Source of the DNA: Kappaphycus alvarezii
Lineage: Eukaryota; Rhodophyta; Florideophyceae; Gigartinales; Solieriaceae
Length of the DNA: 64,000 nucleotides
Direction of reading: 5' to 3'
NCBI GenBank assembly: GCA_002205965.3
Contig: NADL03000599.1
Location: 1,612,001 to 1,676,000, forward strand
The translations under genes and the position numbers were made by a program. Shown in pieces: positions 45,601 to 59,333 of this stretch. A model generated the notes under the pieces. The model had not been told where the DNA came from and searched no databases. It was given only the letters and a program-made list of their open reading frames with translations. Position 1 is the stretch's first letter. The number at the start of each line of letters is the position of its first letter.

Positions 45601-48600
45601 TTAATATTAATTGAATTATGGGCAAATGGAGAAGACCTGAACTTATTATCTATGGAACTTTTCTCCATTGAATCTAATTTCAAGCAGTAGAGTTTGTAGT
45701 TTGAAGTCCCGTAACAAGGGAGCCGAAACAAATCAAAATTGCAAGAAAAATTCTTATTTAATCGCACAGCAATTTTTAGAGTCATCCTTGTACTATTTAA
45801 AGGTTTATTAATTCAAGTCCTCAATGAGAAGAAATTAAATCTTCGGGAATAAAGGTTGAAGATGATCTCTGACTATCTAAACTCCTCGCAAAAATAAAAT
45901 GTTTTAGAAAAAAGGAATAGGAATCGGAAACTATCACATGCTGGCATATATTTAATACAAATTATTTATTGACTTTATATTACCACTATAATTACTGCAA
46001 GAGTAGCACTAATTATTTCTTCCAAGCCACTTCATTTTATTTTGGCTGAATATACGTAGATACTTCGACGATAATCCTATAAATAGGGTTTCACAATGAG
46101 AAGTGTCGCGCTCTATTCTCTGTGATATCTATAGTCTCATACCTCGCTGAAAATAGGGGATAGAAAAATGAAGAAGCCTCAACCAAAAATATTTCAGTTC
46201 ATCATATTCTCGAATTGACCATTTTTAAATTTGATTGAAAGGGTCATATAACTTTTTGCTAAATCAATTCTTATAATACATAGGAAAAGCGAAGATGAGT
46301 TGAAAATAAGAACGATCCCAACGGATTTACAGTCAGCCTAAAATATATTGCGGATGCTGCTACATAAATTTTCAAATAATCTTAAAATATACATAAGAAG
46401 GGCATAACTTTAGCTACTAAATTATTTGCATGGAATGTTCATTTATATTCGTATGCATGTTGATTCCAGCGAAATTATTCCTCCGTAATTTTCAGATGAT
46501 GTTTACATTAAAATGAAATGAAAACCCTTCGTGGTCAAAATAATTTCGTTATTCGATTCAGATATAATGAAGGACTGTTAAAATGCGCTGCAGAAATAAT
46601 TATATATCTTTTAATAGTAGAAATTTTAAGATGGCCTTTTTCTCAGATTATTCAGACGCAAAATTTCGTATTTCATTTGCAACATCCAGAAAATGAAATT
46701 GATTTGATGTATCTGAACACCTCATTTGAATGGCTTTAAGCAGCACAGGGGAAGCAGAATGGCAAGTATTACGCTTTACGTTTTGAGAACAAATAAGAAC
46801 TGCAGTTAAGTTTTTAATCCCCATTATAAACCGCACTCGTACCTACAAAGCATACATTCAAATACGTCATGATTTTAAAAAAGGGACACAGACTGTGCAC
46901 GTGTAGAAATATCCAAAGCCTTTTATAAAATAGTCTCCACACCCTATTTATCTCAAGATCCGCTTCTGCATCCTAATATAGTATATTTGTGGGTTGATAT
47001 AAAGATGATCAATACATATCTAAAAAAGGAATAAAGCGAATAGATAATATTATAACCATTAGTTTGTACTTACGGTAAGAGTATTTCGAGCACCTTCCAT
47101 GATTTATTATTCGCTATCATAACCTTAGAAAACTACAAACTATGTATGCAGAGAGTTATTGACCTTTTTTAATTGATAAAGCGAGTTCCATTGCCCTAAT
47201 TTCTTTTTAATGACATTTCCTGTGTATTAAAATGCCTGCGACCATGCCAAACTCCTAGGCCTACTTTTTTCATTCAAGTTCTATTTCCGCAATTCAGTGA
47301 ATTTTTTATTACAAGCATAATTATTCCGCCCCTACACTGATTTGGCAAGTGAATACACCGATAGTTACGTTTTTCCACGGTAGTTCTTTTTCTTATGTAT
47401 TTATCTTCCTACTAATATGCATCATTGCAGTGATGCAATCTTTTACCCAAATCTGAATACCGCCCAGTCTACTGTCGGTCTGATGTATCCCTTGCAATCT
47501 TTAATGACGATTAAATCCAAGTAAATCCCCCTAAATTCCCTTACAAACTACTTCCGTCGTCTTTAAAGGCTATTATGTTTTAATTCTAACAGCTTGGGGC
47601 CATTTCGAAGTTACTAATTCCCCAACTTCCTGTGAATAAAACCTTTCCACCCTCTTTTAGAAGTTTTTACTACCATTTTTCTTCTTCATAGACTACCGCA
47701 ATGATGTTCTTAGGACGTTCGCGTTCCTTTTGTGCACCAACCCCAACTGCAAGTCCAAGATTTCCCATGTAAACTGGTACATCGTGCATGCTTTCCAAAC
47801 TAAGTCTCAGATTTCCCCTGAGATACTCCTTACTTTTCTCAAGAAACTCCTTCGCTACATAATTTATTTACTTTATAGTTACTTTCCTCCCCTCTGCTCT
47901 GGTTAGTGAAGTAGGCAAAAACTTTCAAATGGTTCCTCCTGCCGAGCTCACGTCGCTTCTTTTCCAATTTATGCGAATTATAGTGCAAAACTTCGCTATC
48001 CATTGGATTTTACGGATATCTGCTCTGGTCTCTATTATTACCCCAACATTTTTATTCTAGCTTGAGTCTCATGAGCCTGCCCACCTGGAGAAATTTTCTA
48101 GTTGCGTGACTATGCCTCACTTATAATTAGTCGCGCCCATCGTCTAGGAGCACCAATTAGCCAAAATATACTCATTTCAATTTTTATCTCTCTGATTTTT
48201 TCTAACTATTTCTCGCTTTGCAGGACACAGCCCAGAAGCTTCAGTACCTGCCTCGCGTTTTTACCACCCACAAACTCCAAAAAACGAAATCTGTCCTGCT
48301 CCCATAAGTTTTATCATGATTTTAATATTACAGCGGCATTCTTATTCTGTAAAAAAAAGTCCTTTTGCCACATGTAGCCCCTTCAGGATTATCTCATAGC
48401 CCATGGAGTATTACCCGTCACACTCAAATTCTTCTTTCAGATTCTTCTTTCAGATGTATTTCCACTATGGAAAAAGTTTTCTAAGACATGATTGTTATTA
48501 TATAGCAACTATGAATATTTTATCCAAGTTAGCCGCTCAGGCCTCCTCACTACGCTCTAGAGTATCCGGACGCTGTTGAAATCCGAGAGAAGAGTTATTT

Positions 48601-51600
48601 TTTATTGCTTCTCATATTTATCACCCAACTTCCTCTTGAGCCCATTTAATTCCTCGTTTTATAGACCTTTACCGTCTAACCGGAAAAACTAAGTAGTGGG
48701 AGTTTTCTCTTTGTCAATGAGTGGACAAAATTATTCCGTAGAAAATGTCTCCTATGACCTTGGCTCAAATAATAAGCATATTTTTCACATTTTGGATAGG
48801 GCACGAGCTAACACGTAACATTCATTAGTTTCTTATTTCTTTGCAATAGACTGAATAGCTCTGACAGAAGCTCGTTATATATTTATTGTGAGGGGTGTCT
48901 TTAAATTTTTCTTAGATGTGAAACACACAATTGACCAGAACCAAGCTAAAGAAAGACTGATCGCTATTTATGTGAGTTTTTGATTTTGCAGTTTTTGAAA
49001 ACGTAAACGACTATTTTGTCATTTCCCTGCAACTTATTGAAAGCTAAGGCTCAAAAATAATTCAAATTACGAATTTTGACCTGCAGCTCTTCCGCAACCG
49101 CCTTTTTAATGAAAGATAAAGAAAAAATAGTTCCCAGTCATTAATTTTCCATCTCACCCCATTTCCTTGCAGAATCTATACCATTTAAAATAGTCCGCAT
49201 CCTTCTTCTATGTTCCTTTTACTTCTAATTCCTTTCATTTCTCCACTTCCCACCACAAAATGATGCGTCTGAGCAATTTAAGTTTTCTATACTCTTCTAA
49301 AATTCATGGAATAGATATGCAATAAAAAAACTGGAAGTTATGGAAATAAGAAAATTATTTTCTTTAAAATTCAGGGAATATCCGTGAAGCAGCCTTTGAA
49401 AATCCAGGCTTTTCTTTAATAATTTAAAGTAAAAATAGATTAAATTTATGTCCATTACTGCAAAATCAAGTAATAACTTTCTCTTCAATATCATAAATGA
49501 TATCTCGATTCTGGTAGTATAGTTTAAGCAAATATATTGTCCTTGATTCGCAGTTGAGGTTATACTTCTGAATAGCTCTAAGATGAAGTTCTTGAAACAG
49601 ACGTGGTCGAGTTCTTCTAATATTCTAAGTGAATATCGCCTTACCAATTAATTAAAATTTAACAATTCCAAAAGATAAATAAAGATAAAACTACATTGCA
49701 GAACAAGTTATTCAATTACATAATTGTGAAGAAAAATTTGCAATTTCTCATAAATGCTATAATATTAGTTTGAACTCGTGTCTAGATGGTCGGACTTTGC
49801 AAATAACATGATTCAAAGAATAAAATATGCTTAAATATCTGTAAAATATCTGTTTCGTGTTTGTGAAGTAACTCTGAATGTCATTCTATTGCAGATGTTT
49901 GCAATATAGAGGTACATGTTCACCTCACACGAAAGGATACAAAATTTTCTTTAAGTAAATGCTATCAAGATCACAAATATTTCTGCTTATAGTTATACGC
50001 GCATTATGAGGAATGTAAACTATTTCACTTCCTGATTAACAAAAGTAACATTATGTGAAAGTAAGTATTTTAAGGAGTTGGGGATTGAAATTAACTTCGA
50101 AGTAAATCATTGAGCACAATCTATTTTTGTGGCGTACTTTAAAATATCTCGCAGCATTTTCAGACGTCAAGACAGAAAAATTGTTTCAAAATGAAAAACG
50201 TGTATCTGCGTTATTGAAACAAATTCAATAATTAACGGCTCAGACCACTGATTATCAATTTAATACTTCAATGTATTAAGTACATAACATTTAGTTCTTT
50301 CGGTAGGTTCTGTACTTTTGAATATATCCAAGGGCCTCTAAAATATGTTAAACATATTTCATAAGGTATTTATGTTCCCAAATCTTAATCATGTGCTTGG
50401 TTATCTTCAAAAATACTCCAAAAAAGATAGTGATTATTTCCCTTTACTGCTGAAACAATATGATTTTAAGGAAATAAATATGACGTATTACAGAAAATTT
50501 TGTGAAGAAAGATATTCATGATTAAATCAAAAAAATATTCAAACAATTTTTGTTATTTTTCTTTATTTCAAATCAAACTTTACAAGTAATGATGAAGGTT
50601 AATGAAGGAAAAGAAGTAAATTGACAAGTAAGCTTCAAAGTTTCGTTTCAATTATGTACCAAATCCTTTCTTATGAGTACAGTATAGTGAGCAGTTAAAC
50701 CTATCTAGTCGAGAAAAAGCCAAATTGCTGGATTTAGAGTAGGAAAAAAAATACATAAAAATATAAAAAGAGAAACTTATTGATAATAGAAAAAAGGAAG
50801 AGGAATGAAATAAAATGAATAATAAAATTGAAAGAAAAACATAGAATCGTGAAAAACATAGTGTAAGAGGAACTGATTCCTGCTCAAAACTATTGGCTCC
50901 TCATCTAGTTTCGGTAATATTTTTATGAACTCCCGTAAAATTTCCTAAAAATTCCGCAATCCAAACGATATGGAGTGAGCTGGAGAAGTAATATATTTCG
51001 GAGCTTGATGTTTTTCTTCTTCAAATAATATTCAGGTACGCCTTCTAAACTCGAAAATATATTCATGTGCATACATATGATGGAGATTGGCTTTAAGAAA
51101 GAAAAGATATTTCGTAATCATTAATGCTCTCTATTTGATGGTAGATAAAAGAAAACTATTCTAATAAAGCATTAATAAATTTCTAGTTACACGTATCGTA
51201 AAACACCAGGGCAACAATTTGGAACAAATTTAAAATAAATTTGAATTTAAGTCGGTTTGATATTTAATCCTTTCATATCGAAAATTTTACCGATCAAACT
51301 ATTTATTAGATCGGTAAAAAATAATTAGCATTATTGAACTGAAATTTTAGCTTTCCTGTTCCGTAGCAACACGATAAGAAATAAATTAGACTTAAACAGT
51401 AGTCGTCACATATTTACTTTTAATCCCTTTTGATTTCTTTCAAAACTTTCAGCCGTTAGTTAATAGATCTAAAACTGCATATAATACCTCTTATTCAGAT
51501 TTAGACAAAGAGAAGAAAAGAATCAAGGGTTCATGTATTCAATTATTCTACAAAAAATTATAACACAAACACTTCATTTACAATTTTTCTCAAAAAATAG

Positions 51601-54343
51601 TCATGATCAGTGTAAAGCAGTAGTTAATTCTTCATTCGTGAACTCCTAGAATACAGTAAATGATACTTGAAATATCTTTCACAATCAAAATTATATCCTA
51701 GTAGCTAGAATAAATCGGATCATAACGCTCCCTTATAGGCGTTAAGTCAAATATTGGAGATAGAAAAGCAAACTGGATAGAAATTCTATGACTTTGGCAG
51801 TCCATTCTTTGACTTCAAAGGCATTTCTTAAATTTTTATTTTCTTGAATGAATTTTAGATATTTATTAATGGAAATAAGGAGACCTCTATGGAATTGAAA
51901 CTGTGAGGTTACCAAAAACCCGTAAGTTTAATCTTAAGTTTTCAAAAATCTGTATTTAATTCCAGTAAAACTCTTAAAAGAATATACACGTCACTGTAGT
52001 AGTGTCATGCATAATCTTATTCTTCAAAAGCGATATCATGAGAGAAAAATCTAACGGTTATATAGAGCTTTATTGTTAATTTCTACATTTTGCTGCACTT
52101 TATAGTGCAAGCAACGTCTTTATGCAACCATGTCATACAAGCAATTCCACTTGTTTATTTAAATAAATCACCTCATTAGCTATTTCAAGGGTACATAAAA
52201 CTTCTGAAATATATATCCAGGAAATAATTTTCTACGAAGTTTAACGAAGATCATAAAGGTTGTAAAAGATAAAACGGGAAGAATTTATGGAGAATTAATA
52301 TTGAATAAATTTTAAAATAGAACTCAGAATTCTTGGCCAGGAACAGTATTTAAAATTCAGAGAAAAGCGAAAAGAAAAACTGAGAGGAGAGAAAATATCA
52401 GTGGTTCTTTGGTACAAACATGAAAATTATTATCACCAACATTAAGAGCTGCAAAATTGATCCAATAAATATCCATTTATATATCCCGTTAACAATCTAA
52501 GTTCATGTTGAGTATATAACTTGATTACCACGCAAAAATTTGTTGCTAATCGATAGAACCTATCTGATTCAAACTTCACAGTTTATAAGTTATTTCAATA
52601 CAATATAAAAATTTTAATACTAGAGTAACATCCCTTGTTCAATCATTGGAAAGGATATAGCTCATATGTATTTGGGATCATTGATACTAATTTTTCATCA
52701 AATGAAAACTTAGCGTTGTATTGTTTGTAGTGCCAGGCCACACATTTTTCTGTTGCAAAATTATGCATGACTCAACGCTCCCATTGCATCCCTTTCGAGA
52801 TCGATTTGCCAAACTATCTATAATATTTCTCTTTTCGTGAAAATTTTACGTTCCTTTTAAAAAATTCTTCCAGTTTGTACTAAATACATCTTATCCCCAC
52901 CCAATCGGTAAAAGTTGGGTACCTCTTCGCTCAAATTCCTTTTAAAATATTCAAAGATTATAATGGGAGAGTTTTTCATTAGAACCTGGGTCCAGGTGGG
53001 ATCTAAGACTAAAATTATCCTTCCTTGCATAAAATGGATTTATTAGACGTATAGTTATGTTTAATAATCAAAATTGGACTCATTCATTTTCGATAATTAA
53101 TGAGTAATATACTTTTAACACATAATATCAACTAGAATTATTCGATCAATGAATACGAAAAGTTGATACAGAAGAGAAGAAGAACGCGTATTCTACAAAA
53201 ATTTTTCTGAAATTAGGGGGGAGCACAAGAAACCTGTAAAAGATAAAATATTTGTGCTTATCCTTCTTTTTTTTAAGTAGTTGTTTATTTGCGGCGCATA
53301 GCAATTAAGGCAAATAGTCGGAATTGTAGTATTCTTTTGCTTTCAATAACTTACTTAATTATTCAGAAACATTAGAATTGAACGGAGGTGAAAAATTGCA
53401 TGAATCTCTTTCATTTGGTGAAAGAGTTATCTAAGAAATTGTAAGTATTTTACAAAAAATCGAATCTATTCTGGCTTTATTATTATTTTTGGTAATTGTT
53501 CCTAAATTAACTAGTTGCATGGTTTCAAATCCCTCTTCCCATTCTGAAATTGATTTATTAGGGCGACTGCATCCCTTTAGACTAGGCAATAAATATTAGT
53601 TCCGAAACAGACGCATGGGGGTATACGTATTTTCGATTCCAGAATTCTCTACGTTTTAGAAAGTAAAGTTAATTTTTGGCTCGTATGTAAGATCATTAAT
53701 TTAATGGAAGTTATATTGCTTTCGAAGTATACTTGAAGTCTACAAAAGTCTTATAAACTTATTTTAGTTTGGCTGTCTTGAACCCACGCAGAATTTTTAA
53801 GATTTCTAATTCTTACTAAAGGAACTTAAACTATTCCCAGCAACGAAATTTCAGAATAAATACCAAAAACTAATACAATTTCTTGTTAATTTTACATATT
53901 AAATCGTTCACATTTTCCAAGATATTTTTCACCTTTGGACTGATTGTGAAATTTATTTAATTCAGGAGTCCTTTCAGATATTCTTTATCAATATAGAAGT
54001 TCATGATGTTTTGAGAATGTATGTTAGAAGGCTTATAAATGTTAAAAACGGTGAATTCAAAGACATTCAGTGTTATTAGCTCCTTATATATTTAACATTC
54101 ATTGACATTGTAAGATTAATCAACAAGTGCACGTTATATGAATTATTCATTGTTTTCTACGTAATTTTTTCTTAATCACTGATGAAGAAAAAGGGAAAAA
54201 TTGGGAAAGACACTTTTCTCAAGATTACTCAAGATTTTCAAAACTGAAAATATTTCCGATGAAATTAAAAAGCAGCCTTCAAGCGCTGATATTTGTAATA
54301 AGTAGAAGCCTGTACAGAATAACTATTACCCAGCGATTGAATT

Positions 54344-54667
54344 TTGAAGGGTTTATTTATTTCGTCTGTTATCTTAGCAAAATTAAAATCGTGCAGAAGT
54401 GCAGAAGTACTTTTTCTGGTTGATTTTTTTTGTCATGTTGTGGTCTGTAGCAGTCAACACTCCATTCTTGAGTTCAAAATGACCGAAAATATTTCTGCGG
54501 ATATTTCAATTGTATTTTTTCAAACGCCTTGTGTAAAATGTTTCCTAGAGCAAAATATCGCAAATTTAAGTGATTCAACAGTACATCTGTTTAATGATTA
54601 TGTGAATTATCCAATTGTGCAGTATGTTATAGCCTTTCCACTAATTATTGGGAGCCTCAAACCATAA
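54344..54667 (+). pseudogene. ORF of 107 codons, possible Pumilio-repeat-like relic
   Basis: The second half (LFNDYVNYPIVQYVIAF) loosely resembles the core helix of a Pumilio RNA-binding repeat (NYVVQYVL). Only one such unit is visible and no neighbouring repeat was found in other frames, so chance similarity is quite possible. Confidence 0.2.
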
Positions 54668-56719
54668 TGGAATACAACCCTAGAAGTAACTTTCTGGGCC
54701 ATGTGAAAAGAAAAAAAATGTGACAAATACCGAAAACTGGTCCAAATTATAAAAGACTATTCCTTACTGTATTGAAAACATAGAAACTGCAAATTACAAA
54801 AATTTACACCATAAATTGGACTAATTAAGCACGGAAATATCTTTTAATGGATAATAACCATTGGGTGCTTGCAAGATTCCCTGACAGGTTATGATACATA
54901 CTAGGTCTGGTAAATACTGTATATCTCATTTCACTTTCCAGGATCAAGAACATATTTTTTACTGGAAAGAAACCCGATACTTTTTTATTGTACTTAAAGA
55001 AAATTCTTTATTATTTGTTGTTAATGTATATTTTGAAAATAGTGAATAGTCCTGAGAGATTAAATGGGATAGAGTTAAGTTTTGTACATCATGATGTACA
55101 GTTTTAAAAAAGTTTCAAAAAATCTAGGATATGGCATTTTTACTAAACAAATTGATGACAGAAGTCAATCAGTCCTGATTTACAGCTGTGTTATTAATGA
55201 TATACGTTTTGTTTCCAAAATATTTCATATTCGTTCGATATTCTGTTTCCAAAAAAATTTTCTCACAATTAAAGTTACGGTGACTAATTTCCAATCCAGA
55301 TTGCGATCGAAAAGCTAATTCTTGAGTTATTTCCGAGGTAATTTGCATGTAGCAATTTAAAATAATTTGGCGGCTGTTAAATATATGTGAAGATTCCTCA
55401 AACTGTATAACAAATGAAATGCACTAATATTACTCTTCATACTTCACTCTTAACAGTAGAGGCAATGTAATACTTGGGGCATGTTAATGATTCACATGTT
55501 AGAGTCCTATGCGATCAATACGATATTTCAGTTATTTTCGAAGTAAGGAGAATCATTTTTCTTGCCTCGCACTAGAGGTACAGTTGGATGGAAATTTACT
55601 TTAAGGAATTTTTTCTAATGAAAAATTATGCAAACGAGAGAGAAGATTAAGTTGTTTTACTTTGTTCATCGCTCTCGTGATCACATCTGAACTTTTCGAG
55701 TCTTGTCTTCCAAATGTGAAAGAAACCTAACCTTAAAGTTTGTTCTTTATGAATTATCCCAACTCGTCTCTTGTTTACAAAAAGTTCCAGCTTAAATACG
55801 TAATGCAACCCTTTATTGATTTCATAACTTGGCCACTTATTGCAAATTGAAACATATAATTTTATGGCCTTTTACATCTTTTATTTGTGCCTTGGCGCTT
55901 CTTCTTTCGGTGGTTTCCTCTTCACTTTAGTACTAATAAGGTTCTTCAAGTCACTGAAGGTCTGTCAATGTATTTCATTCGTTTACACGCTTTATTAAAT
56001 CACCATAGTTAAAATCTATAGGTTTGTATTTAGAAATTTGGTAAGTAACGCTGCTCTATGTAGATTTTATAGAAAATAGAATAGTTGTGTGCCGTTCTGC
56101 ACATTCAAACAGCGGGAGAAGTTTGTGTAATACTTTCGTGCGACAATCAGATCAGAACTTTCTTTTGATGGATTAGATGTTACTCGGTATGGTGCATGGG
56201 TTTTTTCATTGTTTAGCTGGGGTAGATATGGTTTCTTCTGAAGAAAAAGTACTGTCGTCCTCCACTGTTGCTCATCTATGCACTTCATCACCAGCAAGGT
56301 GAAATACAGACGCTCTACAGTCAAATGCGTGACTATCTCTGTGCTCCTATGGGGCTAAATGGGGTGTTTTACTTAATTTTCCTGAGAAGTGCTCGTGTGG
56401 GGCTGGTTTATTGCGAGCAGAGCGAAGAGTGAGAGTGATTAACAGTGTTTCCCGGTTTAAATCATACCGTTTCTGCGAATTTCCACATTTTATTGCATAC
56501 GAAAGCGACCCGTGGGCCCTTTTATCTCCGAAAATGGCCCATACACGAAACAATCCTACTTTGCCGCATAAAACTGCATAAAACTTATTTATCTCTACTC
56601 CTTAGTTTAATTTCACTAATATTTACATACATGTATATGCATATGCATTCTTTCTGGGAACCAATCAGCAGTCCTTGACACAAACACTTTACTCTTTCAG
56701 TATCTACGGTAAGTGCAAC

Positions 56720-56941
56720 ATACTGTACTGTTACTACTGTACTGCATTTTACCAGCCATACTGTACTGCGCATGGGCTTCCAGTCCCTTGTTCGTTTATG
56801 TGCATTTCCCGCTTGTAGTGGATACTATAACATGTCCACCGCCTTGATGCATTTAACCGGATAACACTGATAAGCAATGAGTAAAGATCCTCTTCTCCTC
56901 ACCGACATTCAAGCAGGATCGACGATACAGTACAGTACAGT
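56720..56941. repeat. TACTGTAC palindromes at the return to normal composition
   Basis: Clusters at about 56720-56770 and 56928-56941 mark the first normal-composition DNA after AT-rich block 2. Confidence 0.55.
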
Positions 56942-57122
56942 ATGAACAACTGCGGATCTCCCCGACTACTGTAGCTGGCTGGTAGGCTAGTGTACAGGCG
57001 GCGTTGCAAATGGCAAGCAACGGGGCATGTCTTTGAAGGAGAATGAGTCTCACCCTGATTGGTGCCACGTGTTGACTTGCGACCGATCGTGCGACCTCCT
57101 GGATGTTGGAGCTGTTCAGCAC
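56853..57122 (-). CDS. Orphan ORF with LILLQRHA motif, 89 codons
   Basis: A minus frame with VRLILLQRHAPLLAICNAACT near 57010-57056 (shown here split across the motif), sharing the 13-residue core with the frame at 37.7 kb. Unrecognised otherwise. It may be a fragment of a dispersed element. Confidence 0.28.
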   Translation of the reverse strand: MLNSSNIQEVARSVASQHVAPIRVRLILLQRHAPLLAICNAACTLAYQPATVVGEIRSCSYCTVLYRRSCLNVGEEKRIFTHCLSVLSG

Positions 57123-58187
57123 AAACTGGCATCAATTTTGAATGCAATCGGCAGGGTACAGTGCTGTGCACCGGTTTGCCAGGTGTACCACTGGTGCCTC
57201 GAATAGTTTAGCCTTACTCCATTTCAATAACGAGTAGAGTCATTACAGTACATTGTTTGCAGCTAGTACACGTGTACGACCTGGAAGGGCAGGAAGAGTT
57301 TGAGTTGGCCGCCTAAGGACACTGTATTAACTGCACGTGCATTATGGCACATACAGTACCTTTTGAGGCTCAAATCGGATTAGTACTACAGTTGTACAGT
57401 AGGATTGCAAATTTGAACGAGCTGTAAGCCAGACAATATCCAACTGTAATCACTTTTTGTAAAATTGCAGTAGCGCCAAGTTTTCCGTCAGTGAAGCGTT
57501 GTTGATCCATATGCAAGATGGGAATGTAGCTAGCCGTTGCTAGTTGAGAGTTGTGTTTGTGGAAATTGTAGATTTAGTCAATCAACCAATGAAAAGGGAT
57601 TTTAATACAGCTGTATCTAGTACATATATTTCTCCAAAAAAAATCATACGTTTCTTGCGTTTGAACACATGTGACGTGTTCAATTTTGTTTGAAACAATG
57701 TTGCGATAATTCGAATGTTGAGCACCTGACATTATAATTCCATTGCTATTCCAACCAAAAAATGCTCACGTTTCATTCTTTGGACGTTGCAATCGACCAT
57801 ATTCAATTTTCAATTGAACAAAATCTGTGCACTGTATTTGTATATTAATGCGATGAGTAATTTGTAGAAAACGACGCCGCCCAAATATGTCGACGAAATA
57901 TGGGACCCTGCACGGTATCCGTTTCTACCTCATGTGTTCAAAAGCAGTCCTAGACATTTGGCTACCATCCCCGTTCCGCAAAACCCTTAACCCTCGCTTC
58001 CTTCTCTCTACTTTCGTCCGTCGCCCAAGTGGACCGCTCAACTGTGCCCTAGCTGTCCGGGACACAGCACAGATTCTTCCGCAAATCACAACTTGAAATT
58101 TCCGCGCATACCCAACGTCTACTCGCCACAACTAATTCAAACCCATTCGCACACTATTCTGTCTTCCACTGACTAGTTTCACGTATC
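57123..58187. other. Upstream region of the cyclin gene
   Basis: No gene supported. It is AT-rich at 57.4-57.85 kb and balanced after that. The open frames at 57887-58131 on both strands overlap the probable promoter and 5' UTR of the cyclin gene. Confidence 0.4.
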
Positions 58188-59333
58188 ATGCCGCTACCCT
58201 CAGATTTCTCTCATTCGCAAGCGATGCCCCCCACTTTTCTTCGCGATACTGTCAAAAAACGTGCCCCCGGGGGTGCATCCACTTACCTCGAAGAGAGTTT
58301 GCGCTATGGAGCTAGCACAACGTCACACTCCCGACCTACGCATCTTCGTCATCCGAGACAACCAATGTCTCACTCCCACGGCCGCACCCACCCACCACCT
58401 AAACACCTGAATCACTGCAGTCGCTGTACCCAACCCTCCGATTTCTCCAACAAGCCCCTCCCTGAATCTCAGCCCTCCCCTCCCGACTTCAACCAAGAGT
58501 TCTTCGTCGGTCATCTCACAAAGGATCAATTTGTACAGCGCACATCCGATGCGCTTGACAAGCAAGCATATCGCAACGACGGTGTCGCACTTCCTACATA
58601 CTCCGAACCAGAATCCGTATTCTTTTCCGTATCTAAACCTGACATACCTACACCAGACTACATCAAGAGACTTGTCACCTACACCCAATGTTCCCCCGCC
58701 GCATTCGTTCTAATGCTCATCTACTTAGACCGCATCGCAGAGGCCAACCGCCGCCTGCATGTCACTCCGTTTAATATGCACCGCCTCCTCGTTACAGCAC
58801 TTACGTTGGCTTGCAAAGTTCTCGACGATCGTTGTTTTAGCAATGTCCACTATGCGAAAGTAGGCGGCATCCCAACAGCACGTGAAATGAACCGCCTAGA
58901 GCTACAGTTTCTGTCCTATCTCAAATATTACCTCCATGTTACACCGGAACAATATCAAGAGAAACTAGGGTCATTACAAAACTTGATCTCACCTCCTCCC
59001 CCTCAGGAGTATGTACCCCAGATCAGTCCTGTCACTGCTTCTTCCTCTCTAGACGGGGAAGATTTTGGATCTATGACATCCTCTCTCACGTCCTCTTCGA
59101 CTTCGTCCACCGTGTCGTTCTCTAAAGCCCACGACACCACTCGTACCCGTCCAGAGCCAAACCACCTGATTCACTCGCAATCCTTCCCGCGCTCAGGTCA
59201 CCACACTGCTCCTGTGGAGAAAATTAGCTCCTGGAATTCCGGCTACATCCAACGAGTCGACAAACGCTCCAGGTACAATGGACGCCGCCACCGAGCCGAC
59301 TTTGCCGGTCATCGGATGGCCACCGACTTATGA
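58188..59333 (+). CDS. Pho80-type (P/U-type) cyclin
   Basis: A 381-residue intronless protein starting MPLPSDF. Residues 1-100 are His/Pro/Ser-rich and disordered. Residues about 145-255 form the cyclin box: FFSVSKP, IPTPDYIKRL, TQCSPAAFVLMLIYLDRI, NMHRLLVTALTLACKVLDD, then FSNVHYAKVGGI, EMNRLELQFL and a LHVTPEQY block. These match Pho80/Pcl and plant P-type cyclins closely, which bind Pho85-like kinases and act in phosphate and nutrient signalling. Residues 256-381 are a Ser/Thr-rich tail. The kinase is not in this window. Family call is firm; the pathway is inferred from relatives. Confidence 0.9.
   Translation: MPLPSDFSHSQAMPPTFLRDTVKKRAPGGASTYLEESLRYGASTTSHSRPTHLRHPRQPMSHSHGRTHPPPKHLNHCSRCTQPSDFSNKPLPESQPSPPDFNQEFFVGHLTKDQFVQRTSDALDKQAYRNDGVALPTYSEPESVFFSVSKPDIPTPDYIKRLVTYTQCSPAAFVLMLIYLDRIAEANRRLHVTPFNMHRLLVTALTLACKVLDDRCFSNVHYAKVGGIPTAREMNRLELQFLSYLKYYLHVTPEQYQEKLGSLQNLISPPPPQEYVPQISPVTASSSLDGEDFGSMTSSLTSSSTSSTVSFSKAHDTTRTRPEPNHLIHSQSFPRSGHHTAPVEKISSWNSGYIQRVDKRSRYNGRRHRADFAGHRMATDL

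Larger units (their letters stand above)
40500..56300. other. AT-rich block 2, essentially gene-free
   Basis: About 16 kb of strongly AT-rich sequence in which the longest open frames are 116 codons (minus 49297-49647) and 107 codons (plus 54344-54667), mostly hydrophobic or Asn/Lys/Ile-rich. I found no rRNA, tRNA, organelle gene or tandem satellite. Only two weak coding relics (42308-42604, 54344-54667) are worth noting. Confidence 0.6.

Noticed and set aside
53390..53500. LSFGERVI-like peptide suggesting a transposase HTH
   Set aside because: The stretch is broken by a stop after a few residues and no DDE motifs follow.
40500..56300. AT-rich block as an inserted organelle genome
   Set aside because: No organelle protein, rRNA or tRNA gene is readable in it, and stops are dense in all frames.
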